DNA from: Mesorhizobium huakuii
GTDB lineage: Bacteria > Pseudomonadota > Alphaproteobacteria > Rhizobiales > Rhizobiaceae
Direction: 5' to 3'
NCBI RefSeq assembly: GCF_030160235.1
Contig: NZ_BSNY01000010.1
Span: 1-64,000, forward strand
DNA: 64,000 bases
The notes under the pieces are model-generated. The model searched no databases. It saw only the letters and a list, made by a program, of their open reading frames with translations, and was not told the DNA's origin. Shown here in pieces: positions 44,498-54,337 of this stretch. Both the position numbers and the translations under genes were made by a program. Numbering within the stretch: the first letter of the stretch is position 1; every line of letters starts with the position of its first letter.

Positions 44498-45577
44498 ATG
44501 CTGGAACTGAGGAACGTCACCAAGACGGTCGGTGCGGTCGAACATATTCGTGACGTGTCGCTGACGCTTCAGCATGGCTCGCTCAACGTTCTGCTAGGGC
44601 CGACGCTTTCCGGCAAGACCAGCCTGATGCGGCTGATGGCCGGTCTCGATGTGCCGACCTCCGGCTCGGTCTGGTTCGACGGCCATGATGTGACCGGCAT
44701 GCCGGTGCAGAAGCGCAAGATCGCCATGGTCTACCAGCAGTTCATCAACTATCCGGCGATGTCCGTCTATGAGAACATCGCCTCGCCGCTCCGGGTGGCC
44801 GGCGCGGAGCAAGGCAAGATCGACAGCCAGGTGCGCGAGGCCGCGGCGCTGCTGAAGCTGACGCCCTATCTCGACCGCACGCCGCTCAGCCTGTCGGGCG
44901 GCCAGCAGCAGCGCACCGCACTGGCGCGCGCCATCGTCAAGAATGCCAGCCTGGTGCTGCTCGACGAGCCGCTTGCCAATCTCGACTACAAGCTGCGCGA
45001 GGAATTGCGGGCGGAACTGCCGAGGATCTTTGCCGCCGCCGGTACCATCTTCGTCTACGCCACGACAGAGCCGCACGAGGCGTTGCTGCTCGGCGGCAAC
45101 ACGGCAACGCTGTCGGAAGGTCGTATCACGCAGTTCGGACCGACCATCGACGTCTTCCGCAAGCCGGTCGACCTGGTGACGGCCAGGACCTTCGCCGATC
45201 CGCCGCTCAACACCATCGTGCTGGCCAAGAAGGGCGTCGACTTCCTGCTCGAAGGCGGGGTGAAGCTGCCGGTGCCATCAGAACTGATTGGCATTGCCGA
45301 CGGCAATTACACGATCGGCTTCCAGCCGCACCATCTGTCGCTCGAGCGGCCCAATGCCAGCGCCGTGCCGGTGCGGGCAAAAGTGACGATCACCGAGATC
45401 ACCGGGTCGGAGAGCTTCATCCATCTCGATTTCGCCGACGTGCGCTGGGTCATGCTGACCCACGGCATCCGGGATTTCGAGACCGACGAAGTGGTCGAGG
45501 TGTTCATCGATCCGCGTCACATCATGGTCTTCGACGAGCACGGCCACGCCGTGACCGCGCCGAAGCTGGCGGCTTGA
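44498..45577 (+). CDS. glpS: Glycerol ABC transporter ATP-binding protein GlpS
   Basis: A 359-residue ABC ATPase of the MalK type with a C-terminal TOBE-like region (about 250-355). Walker A is GPTLSGKTSL, the Q-loop region AMVYQQFINYPAM, the signature LSGGQQQRTALARA (132-136) and Walker B LVLLDEPLANLD. The switch histidine is missing: where other ATPases have VTHD, this one reads YATTEPHEAL with Thr190 in place of His. Its partner GlpT has the reverse defects. The pair powers the GlpPQ channel. Confidence 0.92.
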   Translation: MLELRNVTKTVGAVEHIRDVSLTLQHGSLNVLLGPTLSGKTSLMRLMAGLDVPTSGSVWFDGHDVTGMPVQKRKIAMVYQQFINYPAMSVYENIASPLRVAGAEQGKIDSQVREAAALLKLTPYLDRTPLSLSGGQQQRTALARAIVKNASLVLLDEPLANLDYKLREELRAELPRIFAAAGTIFVYATTEPHEALLLGGNTATLSEGRITQFGPTIDVFRKPVDLVTARTFADPPLNTIVLAKKGVDFLLEGGVKLPVPSELIGIADGNYTIGFQPHHLSLERPNASAVPVRAKVTITEITGSESFIHLDFADVRWVMLTHGIRDFETDEVVEVFIDPRHIMVFDEHGHAVTAPKLAA

Positions 45578-45587
45578 GGAGGGCGAT

Positions 45588-46652
45588 ATGGCGCGCATCG
45601 ACGTCAACCATGTCAGGCATTCCTACCTGCCGAACCCGCAGAAGGATGCCGATTTCGCGCTTAGGGAAGTGCACCACACATTCGAGGATGGCGGCGCCTA
45701 CGCTTTGCTCGGGCCGTCCGGCTGCGGCAAGACCACGCTGCTCAACATCATTTCGGGACTGCTGCATCCCTCGCACGGCCGGTTGCTGTTCAACGGCAAG
45801 GACGTGACGAACCTGTCGACGCAAGAGCGCAACATCGCGCAGGTGTTCCAGTTTCCGGTCATCTACGACACCATGACCGTCTACGACAATCTGGCCTTCC
45901 CGCTGCGCAATCGCGGCGTGCCGGAGGCCGACGTCGACCGCAAGGTGCGCGAGACGCTGGAGATGATCGACCTGGCGTCCTGGGCCAGGAAGAAGGCGAG
46001 GGGCCTCACCGCTGACCAGAAGCAGAAGATCTCGCTCGGCCGCGGCCTGGTGCGCTCCGACGTCAACGCCATTCTGTTCGACGAGCCGCTGACCGTCATC
46101 GATCCGCACATGAAATGGGTGCTGCGCTCACAGTTGAAGCAGCTTCACCGCCGCTTCGGCTACACCATGGTCTACGTCACCCATGACCAGACCGAGGCGC
46201 TGACCTTCGCCGACCAGGTCGTGGTCATGTATGATGGCGGCATCGTCCAGATCGGCACGCCGGCCGAACTGTTCGAACGGCCGCGCCACACTTTCGTCGG
46301 CTATTTCATCGGCTCGCCGGGCATGAACGTCATGCCGGTGGCGATCGACGGCAAGACGGCGACGCTTGGCTCGCAGCGGATCGAACTGCCCGGAGCCCCC
46401 AAAGCCTCCGGCGCTGTCGAACTCGGCATCCGCCCAGAATATGTGCGGCTCGGCCGCGAGGGCATGGCCGTCTCGATCAGCAAGGTCGAGGATCTCGGCC
46501 GCCACAAGGTGGTGCGCGCGAAGCTTGAGGGCAGGGACATTGCTGCCGTCATCGGCGAGGACGAGACCGTGCCAGCCGAACCGAAGGTGCGGTTCGATCC
46601 GGCCGGCATCAACATCTATGCCGATTCGTGGCGTGTCGAGATGGGGGCCTAG
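45588..46652 (+). CDS. glpT: Glycerol ABC transporter ATP-binding protein GlpT
   Basis: A 354-residue MalK-type ATPase. Walker A is GPSGCGKTTLLNIISGL, the Q-loop AQVFQFPVIYDTM, Walker B NAILFDEPLTVID with Glu166, and the switch His199 is intact in YVTHDQTEAL. The signature is degenerate: LTADQKQKISLGRG (140-144) instead of LSGGQ. Its defects mirror those of GlpS, so one canonical and one crippled site are expected in the GlpST dimer. It lies ten bases after glpS. Confidence 0.92.
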   Translation: MARIDVNHVRHSYLPNPQKDADFALREVHHTFEDGGAYALLGPSGCGKTTLLNIISGLLHPSHGRLLFNGKDVTNLSTQERNIAQVFQFPVIYDTMTVYDNLAFPLRNRGVPEADVDRKVRETLEMIDLASWARKKARGLTADQKQKISLGRGLVRSDVNAILFDEPLTVIDPHMKWVLRSQLKQLHRRFGYTMVYVTHDQTEALTFADQVVVMYDGGIVQIGTPAELFERPRHTFVGYFIGSPGMNVMPVAIDGKTATLGSQRIELPGAPKASGAVELGIRPEYVRLGREGMAVSISKVEDLGRHKVVRAKLEGRDIAAVIGEDETVPAEPKVRFDPAGINIYADSWRVEMGA

Positions 46653-47519
46653 ATGGACAAGACCTGGAACAACAAGGCCTGGTTCCTCGTGCTGCCGGTG
46701 CTGGTGCTAGTGGCCTTCACCGCCGTCATCCCGCTGATGACGGTCGTCAACTATTCGGTGCAGGACACGTTCGGCAACAATGTCTTCACCTGGGCCGGCA
46801 CCGAATGGTTCGAGGAACTGCTGTCCTCCAGCCGCTTCTGGGAAGCGATGGTCCGCAACCTGATCTTTTCCTTCATCATCCTGGCGATCGAGGTGCCGCT
46901 CGGCATCTTCATCGCGCTCAACATGCCGAAGAAGGGCTGGGGCGTGCCGGTCTGCCTGGTGCTGATGTCACTGCCACTGCTGATCCCGTGGAACGTCGTC
47001 GGCACCATCTGGCAGGTGTTCGGACGCAACGACATCGGGCTGCTGGGCTATTACCTCAATGCGATCGGCATCGACTACAACTACGTGCAGGATCCGTTCG
47101 ATGCCTGGGTGACGATCATCATCATGGATGTCTGGCACTGGACCAGCCTGGTCGTGCTGCTCTGCTACGCCGGACTGGTCTCGATCCCGGATGCCTTCTA
47201 CCAGGCGGCCAAGATCGACGGGGCCTCACGCTGGGCGGTGTTCCGCTACATCCAGTTGCCGAAGATGCAGCGCGTGCTTCTGATCGCCGTGCTGCTGCGC
47301 TTCATGGACAGTTTCATGATCTACACCGAACCCTTCGTCGTCACCGGCGGCGGGCCGGGCAACTCGACGACCTTCCTGTCGATCGACCTCGTCAAGACGG
47401 CGCTCGGCCAGTTCGACCTTGGCCCGGCGGCCGCCATGTCGCTGGTCTACTTCCTCATCATCCTGTTGTTGTCATGGGTGTTCTACACCGTGATGACCAA
47501 CTACGACGCGGAGCGCTGA
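46653..47519 (+). CDS. glpP: Glycerol ABC transporter permease GlpP
   Basis: A 288-residue MalF-type inner-membrane permease with six helices. FLVLPVLVLVAFTAVIPLMT opens it. The ATPase-contacting EAA loop is IPDAFYQAAKIDGASRWAVF, followed by RYIQLPKMQR. The start abuts the glpT stop with no gap, and glpQ starts one base after its stop. Confidence 0.93.
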   Translation: MDKTWNNKAWFLVLPVLVLVAFTAVIPLMTVVNYSVQDTFGNNVFTWAGTEWFEELLSSSRFWEAMVRNLIFSFIILAIEVPLGIFIALNMPKKGWGVPVCLVLMSLPLLIPWNVVGTIWQVFGRNDIGLLGYYLNAIGIDYNYVQDPFDAWVTIIIMDVWHWTSLVVLLCYAGLVSIPDAFYQAAKIDGASRWAVFRYIQLPKMQRVLLIAVLLRFMDSFMIYTEPFVVTGGGPGNSTTFLSIDLVKTALGQFDLGPAAAMSLVYFLIILLLSWVFYTVMTNYDAER

Positions 47520-47520
47520 A

Positions 47521-48438
47521 ATGGCTGGCGCCAATGAACGAACCGAGCGCAATGCGATGAACGGGACCGCCTCGGAAGGTCTCTCGGGTACGCTGTCGCA
47601 GAGTGATCTCGACAGGCGCATGCGCCGGCGCGGCGAGGAATCGCGCTGGTGGTGGATCGTGCCGACGCTCTACATCATCGTGCTTTTGCTGCCGATCTAC
47701 TGGCTCATCAACATGAGCTTCAAGACCAATGCCGAGATCGTCAACTCGATGACGCTCTACCCGCACGCGCCGACAATCGCCAACTACGTCACCATCTTCA
47801 CCGAGAAGGCCTGGTACTCCGGCTACATCAACTCGATCACCTATGTGGTCATGAACATGGTGATTTCGGTGTCGGTGGCGCTGCCGGCGGCCTATGCCTT
47901 CTCGCGCTACCGCTTCCTTGGCGACAAACATCTGTTCTTTTGGCTGCTGACAAACCGCATGGCGCCGCCGGCGGTGTTCGCATTGCCGTTCTTCCAACTC
48001 TATTCGGCCTTCGGGCTGATCGACACGCATATCGCGGTGGCGCTGGCGCATTGCCTGTTCAACGTTCCGCTGGCGGTGTGGATTCTCGAGGGCTTCATGT
48101 CGGGCGTGCCGAAGGAAATCGACGAGACCGCCTATATCGACGGCTATTCCTTCCCGCGCTTCTTCGTAAAGATCTTCATGCCGCTGATCGCGAGCGGCAT
48201 CGGTGTCGCCTGCTTCTTCTGCTTCATGTTCTCGTGGGTCGAATTGCTGATCGCACGCACGCTGACCACCACCGACGCCAAGCCGATCGCCGCCACGATG
48301 ACGCGTACCGTTTCGGCCGCGGGCATGGATTGGGGCCTGCTCGCCGCCGCCGGCGTGCTGACGCTGATCCCGGGCGCGCTCGTCATCTGGTTCGTGCGAA
48401 ATTATATCGCCAAGGGCTTTGCCCTGGGGAGGGTGTGA
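47521..48438 (+). CDS. glpQ: Glycerol ABC transporter permease GlpQ
   Basis: A 305-residue MalG-type permease. A polar N-terminus of about 40 residues precedes six helices (WWWIVPTLYIIVLLLPIYWL, then the middle ones). The EAA loop reads VPKEIDETAYIDGYSFPRFF. The first ATG at 47521 overlaps nothing and is accepted, though ATG 47557 is also possible. It pairs with GlpP. Confidence 0.92.
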   Translation: MAGANERTERNAMNGTASEGLSGTLSQSDLDRRMRRRGEESRWWWIVPTLYIIVLLLPIYWLINMSFKTNAEIVNSMTLYPHAPTIANYVTIFTEKAWYSGYINSITYVVMNMVISVSVALPAAYAFSRYRFLGDKHLFFWLLTNRMAPPAVFALPFFQLYSAFGLIDTHIAVALAHCLFNVPLAVWILEGFMSGVPKEIDETAYIDGYSFPRFFVKIFMPLIASGIGVACFFCFMFSWVELLIARTLTTTDAKPIAATMTRTVSAAGMDWGLLAAAGVLTLIPGALVIWFVRNYIAKGFALGRV

Positions 48439-48440
48439 TC

Positions 48441-48728
48441 ATGAACCTGGATCTCTCCTGGATGGCGTGGACGTGGCCGACGGCGGCCTTCTTCGCGACC
48501 ATTCTGCTGTTGCTGTGCGGCATGGCTGCGTGGGAATACGCCTCGCCGGGCGGCAATCCGCGCGTCGGCATCCTGCGCTTCGAGACGACGCGCGGCGATC
48601 GTCTTTTCCTGTCGCTGCTTGGCAGCGCCTTTATTCATCTCGCTTGGCTGGGTCTCGTTGGATCCAACCTGTGGTGGGCTCTCGCTCTCTCCGTGGTCTA
48701 CGCCATTGGCGTGTTCCGCTACGTATAG
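48441..48728 (+). CDS. glpU: Small membrane protein of the glycerol transporter (DUF2160)
   Basis: A 95-residue protein with three hydrophobic segments: TWPTAAFFATILLLLCGMAA, LFLSLLGSAFIHLAWLGLVG and WWALALSVVYAIGVF. A polar loop (YASPGGNPRVGILRFETTRG) joins the first two. It matches DUF2160, which occurs almost only in this operon type and was named GlpU in Rhizobium leguminosarum. The start lies two bases after the glpQ stop. Its job in transport is unknown. Confidence 0.85.
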   Translation: MNLDLSWMAWTWPTAAFFATILLLLCGMAAWEYASPGGNPRVGILRFETTRGDRLFLSLLGSAFIHLAWLGLVGSNLWWALALSVVYAIGVFRYV

Positions 48729-48807
48729 AGGGGGAAACTGTTGGAGCGGCCGCGTGCCGGCGACCGCTCCAGATCGCACTTGAAACCTGAAACAGTGGAG
48801 GAAACAC

Positions 48808-50532
48808 ATGCGACGGCAATTTTTAACATCAACAACGGCCCTTGTCCTGTTGCTCGGCGTGGGCAATGCCTATGCCGGGATGGATGAAGCAAAAGCCTTT
48901 CTGGACAAAGAGATAGGCGGCGTGTCGACGCTTTCCCGCGCCGACCAGGAAAAGCAAATGCAATGGTTCATCGACGCGGCCAAGCCCTTCGCCGGCATGG
49001 ACATCAAAGTCGTGTCGGAAACCTTGACCACCCACCAGTACGAGTCTCAGGTGCTGGCGCCGGCCTTTACCGCCATCACCGGCATCAAGGTCACGCATGA
49101 CGTCATCCAGGAAGGCGACGTCGTCGAGAAGATCCAGACCCAGATGCAAACCGGCCAGAACATCTATGACGGCTGGGTCAACGATTCCGATCTGATCGGC
49201 ACCCACTGGCGTTACCAGCAGGTGCGCAACCTGACCGACTGGATGGCAGGCGAAGGCAAGGACGTTACCGATCCGATGCTCGACGTCAACGACTTCATCG
49301 GCACGAAGTTCACCACCGCGCCGGACAAGAAGCTCTACCAACTGCCCGACCAGCAGTTCGCCAACCTCTACTGGTTCCGTTACGACTGGTTCAACGATGA
49401 GAAGAACAAGGCCGACTTCAAGGCCAAGTACGGCTACGATCTCGGCGTGCCGGTCAACTGGTCGGCCTATGAGGACATCGCCGAATTCTTCACGGGCCGC
49501 GACGTCAACGGCAAGAAGGTCTATGGCCACATGGACTACGGCAAGAAGGATCCGTCGCTCGGCTGGCGGTTCACCGACGCCTGGCTGTCGATGGCCGGCA
49601 ATGGCGACAAGGGCCTGCCGAACGGTGTGCCGGTCGACGAATGGGGCATCAAGGTCGATGCGAATTCGCGGCCTGTCGGCTCGTGCACGGCGCGCGGCGG
49701 CGACACCAATGGACCGGCATCGGTCTATGCCATCCAGAAGTATCTTGATTGGCTGAAAGCCTATGCGCCGCCGGAAGCCCAGGGCATGACGTTCTCCGAA
49801 TCCGGCCCCGTGCCGTCGCAAGGCAATGTTGCCCAGCAGATCTTCTGGTACACCGCGTTCACCGCCGACATGGTCAAGCCCGGCCTGCCGGTCATGAACG
49901 ACGACGGCACGCCGAAGTGGCGCATGGCGCCGTCTCCGCACGGCTCCTACTGGAAGGACGGCATGAAGCTCGGCTATCAGGACGTCGGTTCCTGGACTCT
50001 GATGAAGTCGACGCCGACCGACCGCGCCAAGGCCGCCTGGCTTTATGCCCAGTTCGTCACCTCGAAGACCGTCGACGTGAAGAAGAGCCAGGTTGGCCTG
50101 ACCTTCATTCGCGATTCCACCATCCATGACAAGAGCTTCACCGAACGCGCGCCGAAGCTCGGCGGTCTGATCGAGTTCTATCGCTCGCCGGCCCGTGTGC
50201 AGTGGACGCCGACCGGCACCAACGTGCCGGACTATCCGAAGCTGGCGCAGCTCTGGTGGCAGAATATCGGTGACGCATCGTCTGGTGCCAAGACACCGCA
50301 GGAAGCCATGGATTCGCTCTGCGCCGATCAGGAAAAAGTCATGGCCCGTATCGAGAAATCCGGTGTCCAGGGCGACATCGGACCGAAGATGGCCGAAGAG
50401 CATGACCTTGCCTACTGGAACGCCGACGCTGTCAAGGGCGGTAATCTCGCTCCTCAGCTGAAGCTGGAGAAGGAAAAGGACAAGCCGATCACCATCAACT
50501 ACGACGAACTGGTGAAGAGCTGGCAGAAGTAG
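48808..50532 (+). CDS. glpV: Glycerol ABC transporter substrate-binding protein GlpV
   Basis: A 574-residue periplasmic binding protein with a Sec signal peptide (TSTTALVLLLGVGNAYA, cleavage near residue 23). Two lobes follow, with LAPAFTAITGIKVTHDVIQE, LPDQQFANLYWFRYDWFNDE and SYWKDGMKLGYQDVGSWTLM as recognisable blocks of the extracellular solute-binding family 1 type. It is longer than most sugar-binding relatives. It captures glycerol for GlpPQ. A hairpin at 50571-50597 separates it from glpK. Confidence 0.92.
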   Translation: MRRQFLTSTTALVLLLGVGNAYAGMDEAKAFLDKEIGGVSTLSRADQEKQMQWFIDAAKPFAGMDIKVVSETLTTHQYESQVLAPAFTAITGIKVTHDVIQEGDVVEKIQTQMQTGQNIYDGWVNDSDLIGTHWRYQQVRNLTDWMAGEGKDVTDPMLDVNDFIGTKFTTAPDKKLYQLPDQQFANLYWFRYDWFNDEKNKADFKAKYGYDLGVPVNWSAYEDIAEFFTGRDVNGKKVYGHMDYGKKDPSLGWRFTDAWLSMAGNGDKGLPNGVPVDEWGIKVDANSRPVGSCTARGGDTNGPASVYAIQKYLDWLKAYAPPEAQGMTFSESGPVPSQGNVAQQIFWYTAFTADMVKPGLPVMNDDGTPKWRMAPSPHGSYWKDGMKLGYQDVGSWTLMKSTPTDRAKAAWLYAQFVTSKTVDVKKSQVGLTFIRDSTIHDKSFTERAPKLGGLIEFYRSPARVQWTPTGTNVPDYPKLAQLWWQNIGDASSGAKTPQEAMDSLCADQEKVMARIEKSGVQGDIGPKMAEEHDLAYWNADAVKGGNLAPQLKLEKEKDKPITINYDELVKSWQK

Positions 50533-50570
50533 GACTGTCCTATGCGGGCGCTCGCGCCCGTGTGAGATTG

Positions 50571-50600
50571 GGGGAGGCGGCATGTTGCCGTCTCCCCTGT
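50571..50600 (+). terminator. Hairpin between glpV and glpK
   Basis: GGGGAGGCGGCA pairs with TGCCGTCTCCCC (one mismatch) around TGT, followed by TGTTTGTG. A smaller stem CGGGCG-CTCG-CGCCCG lies just before it. The T-content after the stem is modest, so this may be a partial terminator that lowers glpK expression relative to the transporter. Confidence 0.6.
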
Positions 50601-50622
50601 TTGTGTGAAGGCGGAGGACGCA

Positions 50623-52116
<1,494 letters not shown>

Positions 52117-52147
52117 CGGTCACACGCAACGACCTGAGGGTGGGGAC

Positions 52148-52624
52148 ATGCAGCCAGACTGGTATCCTGCTTGGCGCGACGAGGCCATTGAACAGCTGAT
52201 CGCCAAGAATGCCCGTTTGGAGAAAGAGTTTCGCCTCGGCCACTGGCCGCGCTATGACTATGACCTGACGACCGGCAGGCTGTTGTTTTCGGACAATGGT
52301 GCCGTCAAGGTGGTTGCCGATATTCAGATTGCTGGTTCGACAAGCGCCAAGGCTGGCAACTGGCTTTGGGCGTGGTCGAATTCCAACTTGCCCAACGAAC
52401 TTCTTGCTGACGCCAAGCGCGTCCTTTCCTTCGGCGAGGAGAACGATATTGCCGAACTTCGGCAGGCCTATGTGACCGACGCGAAGGATGACCTGGAAGC
52501 ACTCGGCTGGGAACTGACCTCGGCAATGGTGCGGGTCTGCGATGCACTCGGCGCCTATCGTTCTCCGCGCGGGGAAGGGGGCGGTCTTTATCTGATCCTC
52601 AAAAGCGCAAACTGGGCCAACTGA
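52148..52624 (+). CDS. Conserved hypothetical protein, DUF6882-like
   Basis: A 158-residue cytoplasmic protein. It reads EAIEQLIAKNARLEKEFRLG, then YDYDLTTGRLLFSDNGAVKV and KAGNWLWAWSNSNLPNELLA, the last typical of DUF6882, with LTSAMVRVCDALGAYRSPRG near the end. It starts 31 bases after glpK. A link to glycerol is not obvious. The family has no known function. Confidence 0.7.
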   Translation: MQPDWYPAWRDEAIEQLIAKNARLEKEFRLGHWPRYDYDLTTGRLLFSDNGAVKVVADIQIAGSTSAKAGNWLWAWSNSNLPNELLADAKRVLSFGEENDIAELRQAYVTDAKDDLEALGWELTSAMVRVCDALGAYRSPRGEGGGLYLILKSANWAN

Positions 52625-52661
52625 AAGGAAGTTCATTCCGTTGATCGGGTGCTGAAAGTCT

Positions 52662-52696
52662 CAACGAAAAGAACCCGCGCCGTTTCCGACGCGGGT
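52662..52696 (-). terminator. Terminator of the BA14K-like gene
   Basis: Read on the minus strand, ACCCGCG pairs with CGCGGGT around a ten-base loop and is followed by TCTTTTC. It lies about 40 bases past the BA14K-like stop and also faces the converging gene upstream. Confidence 0.65.
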
Positions 52697-52734
52697 CCCT
52701 CACTCACACTCGGCTACTGACACTCACTCTTGGA

Positions 52735-53217
52735 TCAGTAAGGCGAACGGCATTCCTGGCGCGGTCCGTAGTTCGGCTGGAATGTGTTGTCCGAAGCACG
52801 ATAGCTGCGATAGTGGTCGTAGCACCACTGCACGTGCGAGTTGCCTGCGTAAACGCGGTTGTTCTCGCTGTTGACGATGGCGCCCGTAATCAGCGCGCCA
52901 GTCGCGAAAGCTGCCAGCGGGAACCAGTAGTCGCCGTGGCGGCGATAACCGCGATGGTATTCGCGATATCCGCGATGGCCATTCCAGTAACCGTCGCCGT
53001 TTCGCGCAAAGTTGCGATCGCCGTTGAAATTGCGGTTGCCGAAATTGCGGTTGAAGTGGCGCTTCTTCATCCACGGCTTGTAATCGACCGTCTGCGCATC
53101 GCTCGAAGCCGATGCCGCCTGTGGTACGAACATCTGCGCCGCATTGGCAGGCAGAGCAGTCGCGGCAAACGAAGCCGAAAGGGTGGTCGCCAGTATACCC
53201 GTTACGATCTTGTTCAT
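52735..53217 (-). CDS. BA14K-family secreted protein
   Basis: A 160-residue product with a signal peptide ([20 protein letters not shown], cleavage near ANAA). The middle is very rich in Arg, Asn, Gly, His and Tyr ([16 protein letters not shown] and [18 protein letters not shown]). It then has a membrane-like stretch [20 protein letters not shown], and ends in the BA14K motif [19 protein letters not shown] with two Cys. BA14K was first described as a Brucella immunoreactive protein with lectin-like activity. The ATG at 53217 is chosen because it opens the signal peptide behind a GGAGAA site. Confidence 0.85.
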   Translation of the reverse strand: MNKIVTGILATTLSASFAATALPANAAQMFVPQAASASSDAQTVDYKPWMKKRHFNRNFGNRNFNGDRNFARNGDGYWNGHRGYREYHRGYRRHGDYWFPLAAFATGALITGAIVNSENNRVYAGNSHVQWCYDHYRSYRASDNTFQPNYGPRQECRSPY

Positions 53218-53426
53218 TGTCTTCTCCTTCGAAAGGGTGATTGACGTCCCTTGTGGCGAGACAACGGGTGGTAGGGGGGAAGGTTCCTCGCTAAATCCCA
53301 AGTTGCTGATTTGTAATGTTTCTCCGGCCTGTCAGCTGTGGCGACGAGAGGGTGTGCCATGGGCTGGCCAAGGGCGCAGCGCTCTTGACCGAAGTGGCAG
53401 GGAGACAGGTCGACGGGCTGTGACAA

Positions 53427-53502
53427 TGGTGAGCGCGATGGGATTCGAACCCATGACCTACTGATTAAAAGTCAGTTGCTCTACCGGCTGAGCTACGCGC
53501 TC
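53427..53502 (-). tRNA. tRNA-Lys (UUU)
   Basis: The minus strand reads GAGCGCGTAGCTCAGC at the 5' end. The anticodon loop is CTTTTAA within CTGACTTTTAATCAG, giving anticodon UUU. The T arm contains GGTTCGAATCC. The acceptor stem GAGCGCG pairs with CGCGCTC, and the 3' CCA is encoded. Its length of 76 bases includes the CCA. Confidence 0.97.
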
Positions 53503-53649
53503 CCGCGGGCTTGAAAAAGGCCGCCCTCGAAATTGCGCGGAACATAGGGAGAGTGCCTCGACCGGTCAACCGGAAAAGAGTGTCCATAAGCCAGAGTTTT
53601 CAAGCACCAGTCAGCGCTTTTGATTCGCACGTTGGAAACGCAGCGACCC

Positions 53650-54108
53650 TCAGCCGTTCCGCGACAAATGCACGTCCAGGACGGCTGCCTTCTTGGCGAT
53701 CAGGCCTTCCAGATCCGCGTCCGACCTTTTGGTGCCGGTCCGCTCGCGCAGCAGCGAGATCACCGCGCGCATTGAAAGCGGGGTGATTTGGGAAAGCGGG
53801 GTGGCCTGGGCGGCCAGAATGGCATCCACCGCGCCGGCGACATCCGGAGTCTCCGTTGGCGCCCGCATGGTCGGTTCCTTTCTGTTCAGGTCGGCCTCGG
53901 CGGCGTCGGTCGGTGCTCTGACGCCGCGATCGAAAACGACAGCCAGGCCGTTCTTGACGGCGAGGGCGGCGACCATATCGTCGAGCTTGCGGTCGGAGAG
54001 GGCTGGGTCGGCGGGTTTGAGGATCCTGCGGATCACCCTGGCGGCCTGATCGGTCGACACGAAGTCATAACGCCGTTTTCTGGCCCCGACATATTGTTCG
54101 ATGATCAT
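53650..54108 (-). CDS. Hypothetical protein, unknown function
   Basis: About 152 residues from ATG 54108: MIIEQYVGARKRRYDFVSTD, then VIRRILKPADPALSDRKLDD and VAALAVKNGLAVVFDRGVRA. A Pro/Thr-rich linker leads to MRAVISLLRERTGTKRSDAD and EGLIAKKAAVLDVHLSRNG. It looks like two small helical domains. The frame is open upstream to about 54339, so the start is uncertain. No signal or membrane segment is seen, and I do not recognise the family. It is divergent from the GT4 gene. Confidence 0.55.
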   Translation of the reverse strand: MIIEQYVGARKRRYDFVSTDQAARVIRRILKPADPALSDRKLDDMVAALAVKNGLAVVFDRGVRAPTDAAEADLNRKEPTMRAPTETPDVAGAVDAILAAQATPLSQITPLSMRAVISLLRERTGTKRSDADLEGLIAKKAAVLDVHLSRNG

Positions 54109-54337
54109 GCTCAGCCGGCGGGCCGCAATATCCCTGGGTTCCTGCACATCCTTGGGTTCCACCGGGGCCTCCCTAGGCTGCCGTGCGCGCAAATTCGGCT
54201 GCCAAAGCAAAATAGGGCGGCCCGATCGAACATCAAACGTCCTTCGATCATTTCGTCGCACCCGCCAATGGGCCGGAACGATCCCGCGGCTGAAGCATTT
54301 TCGCTCCATGACCAGCGCATTGAGGGAAGGCCGGGCC

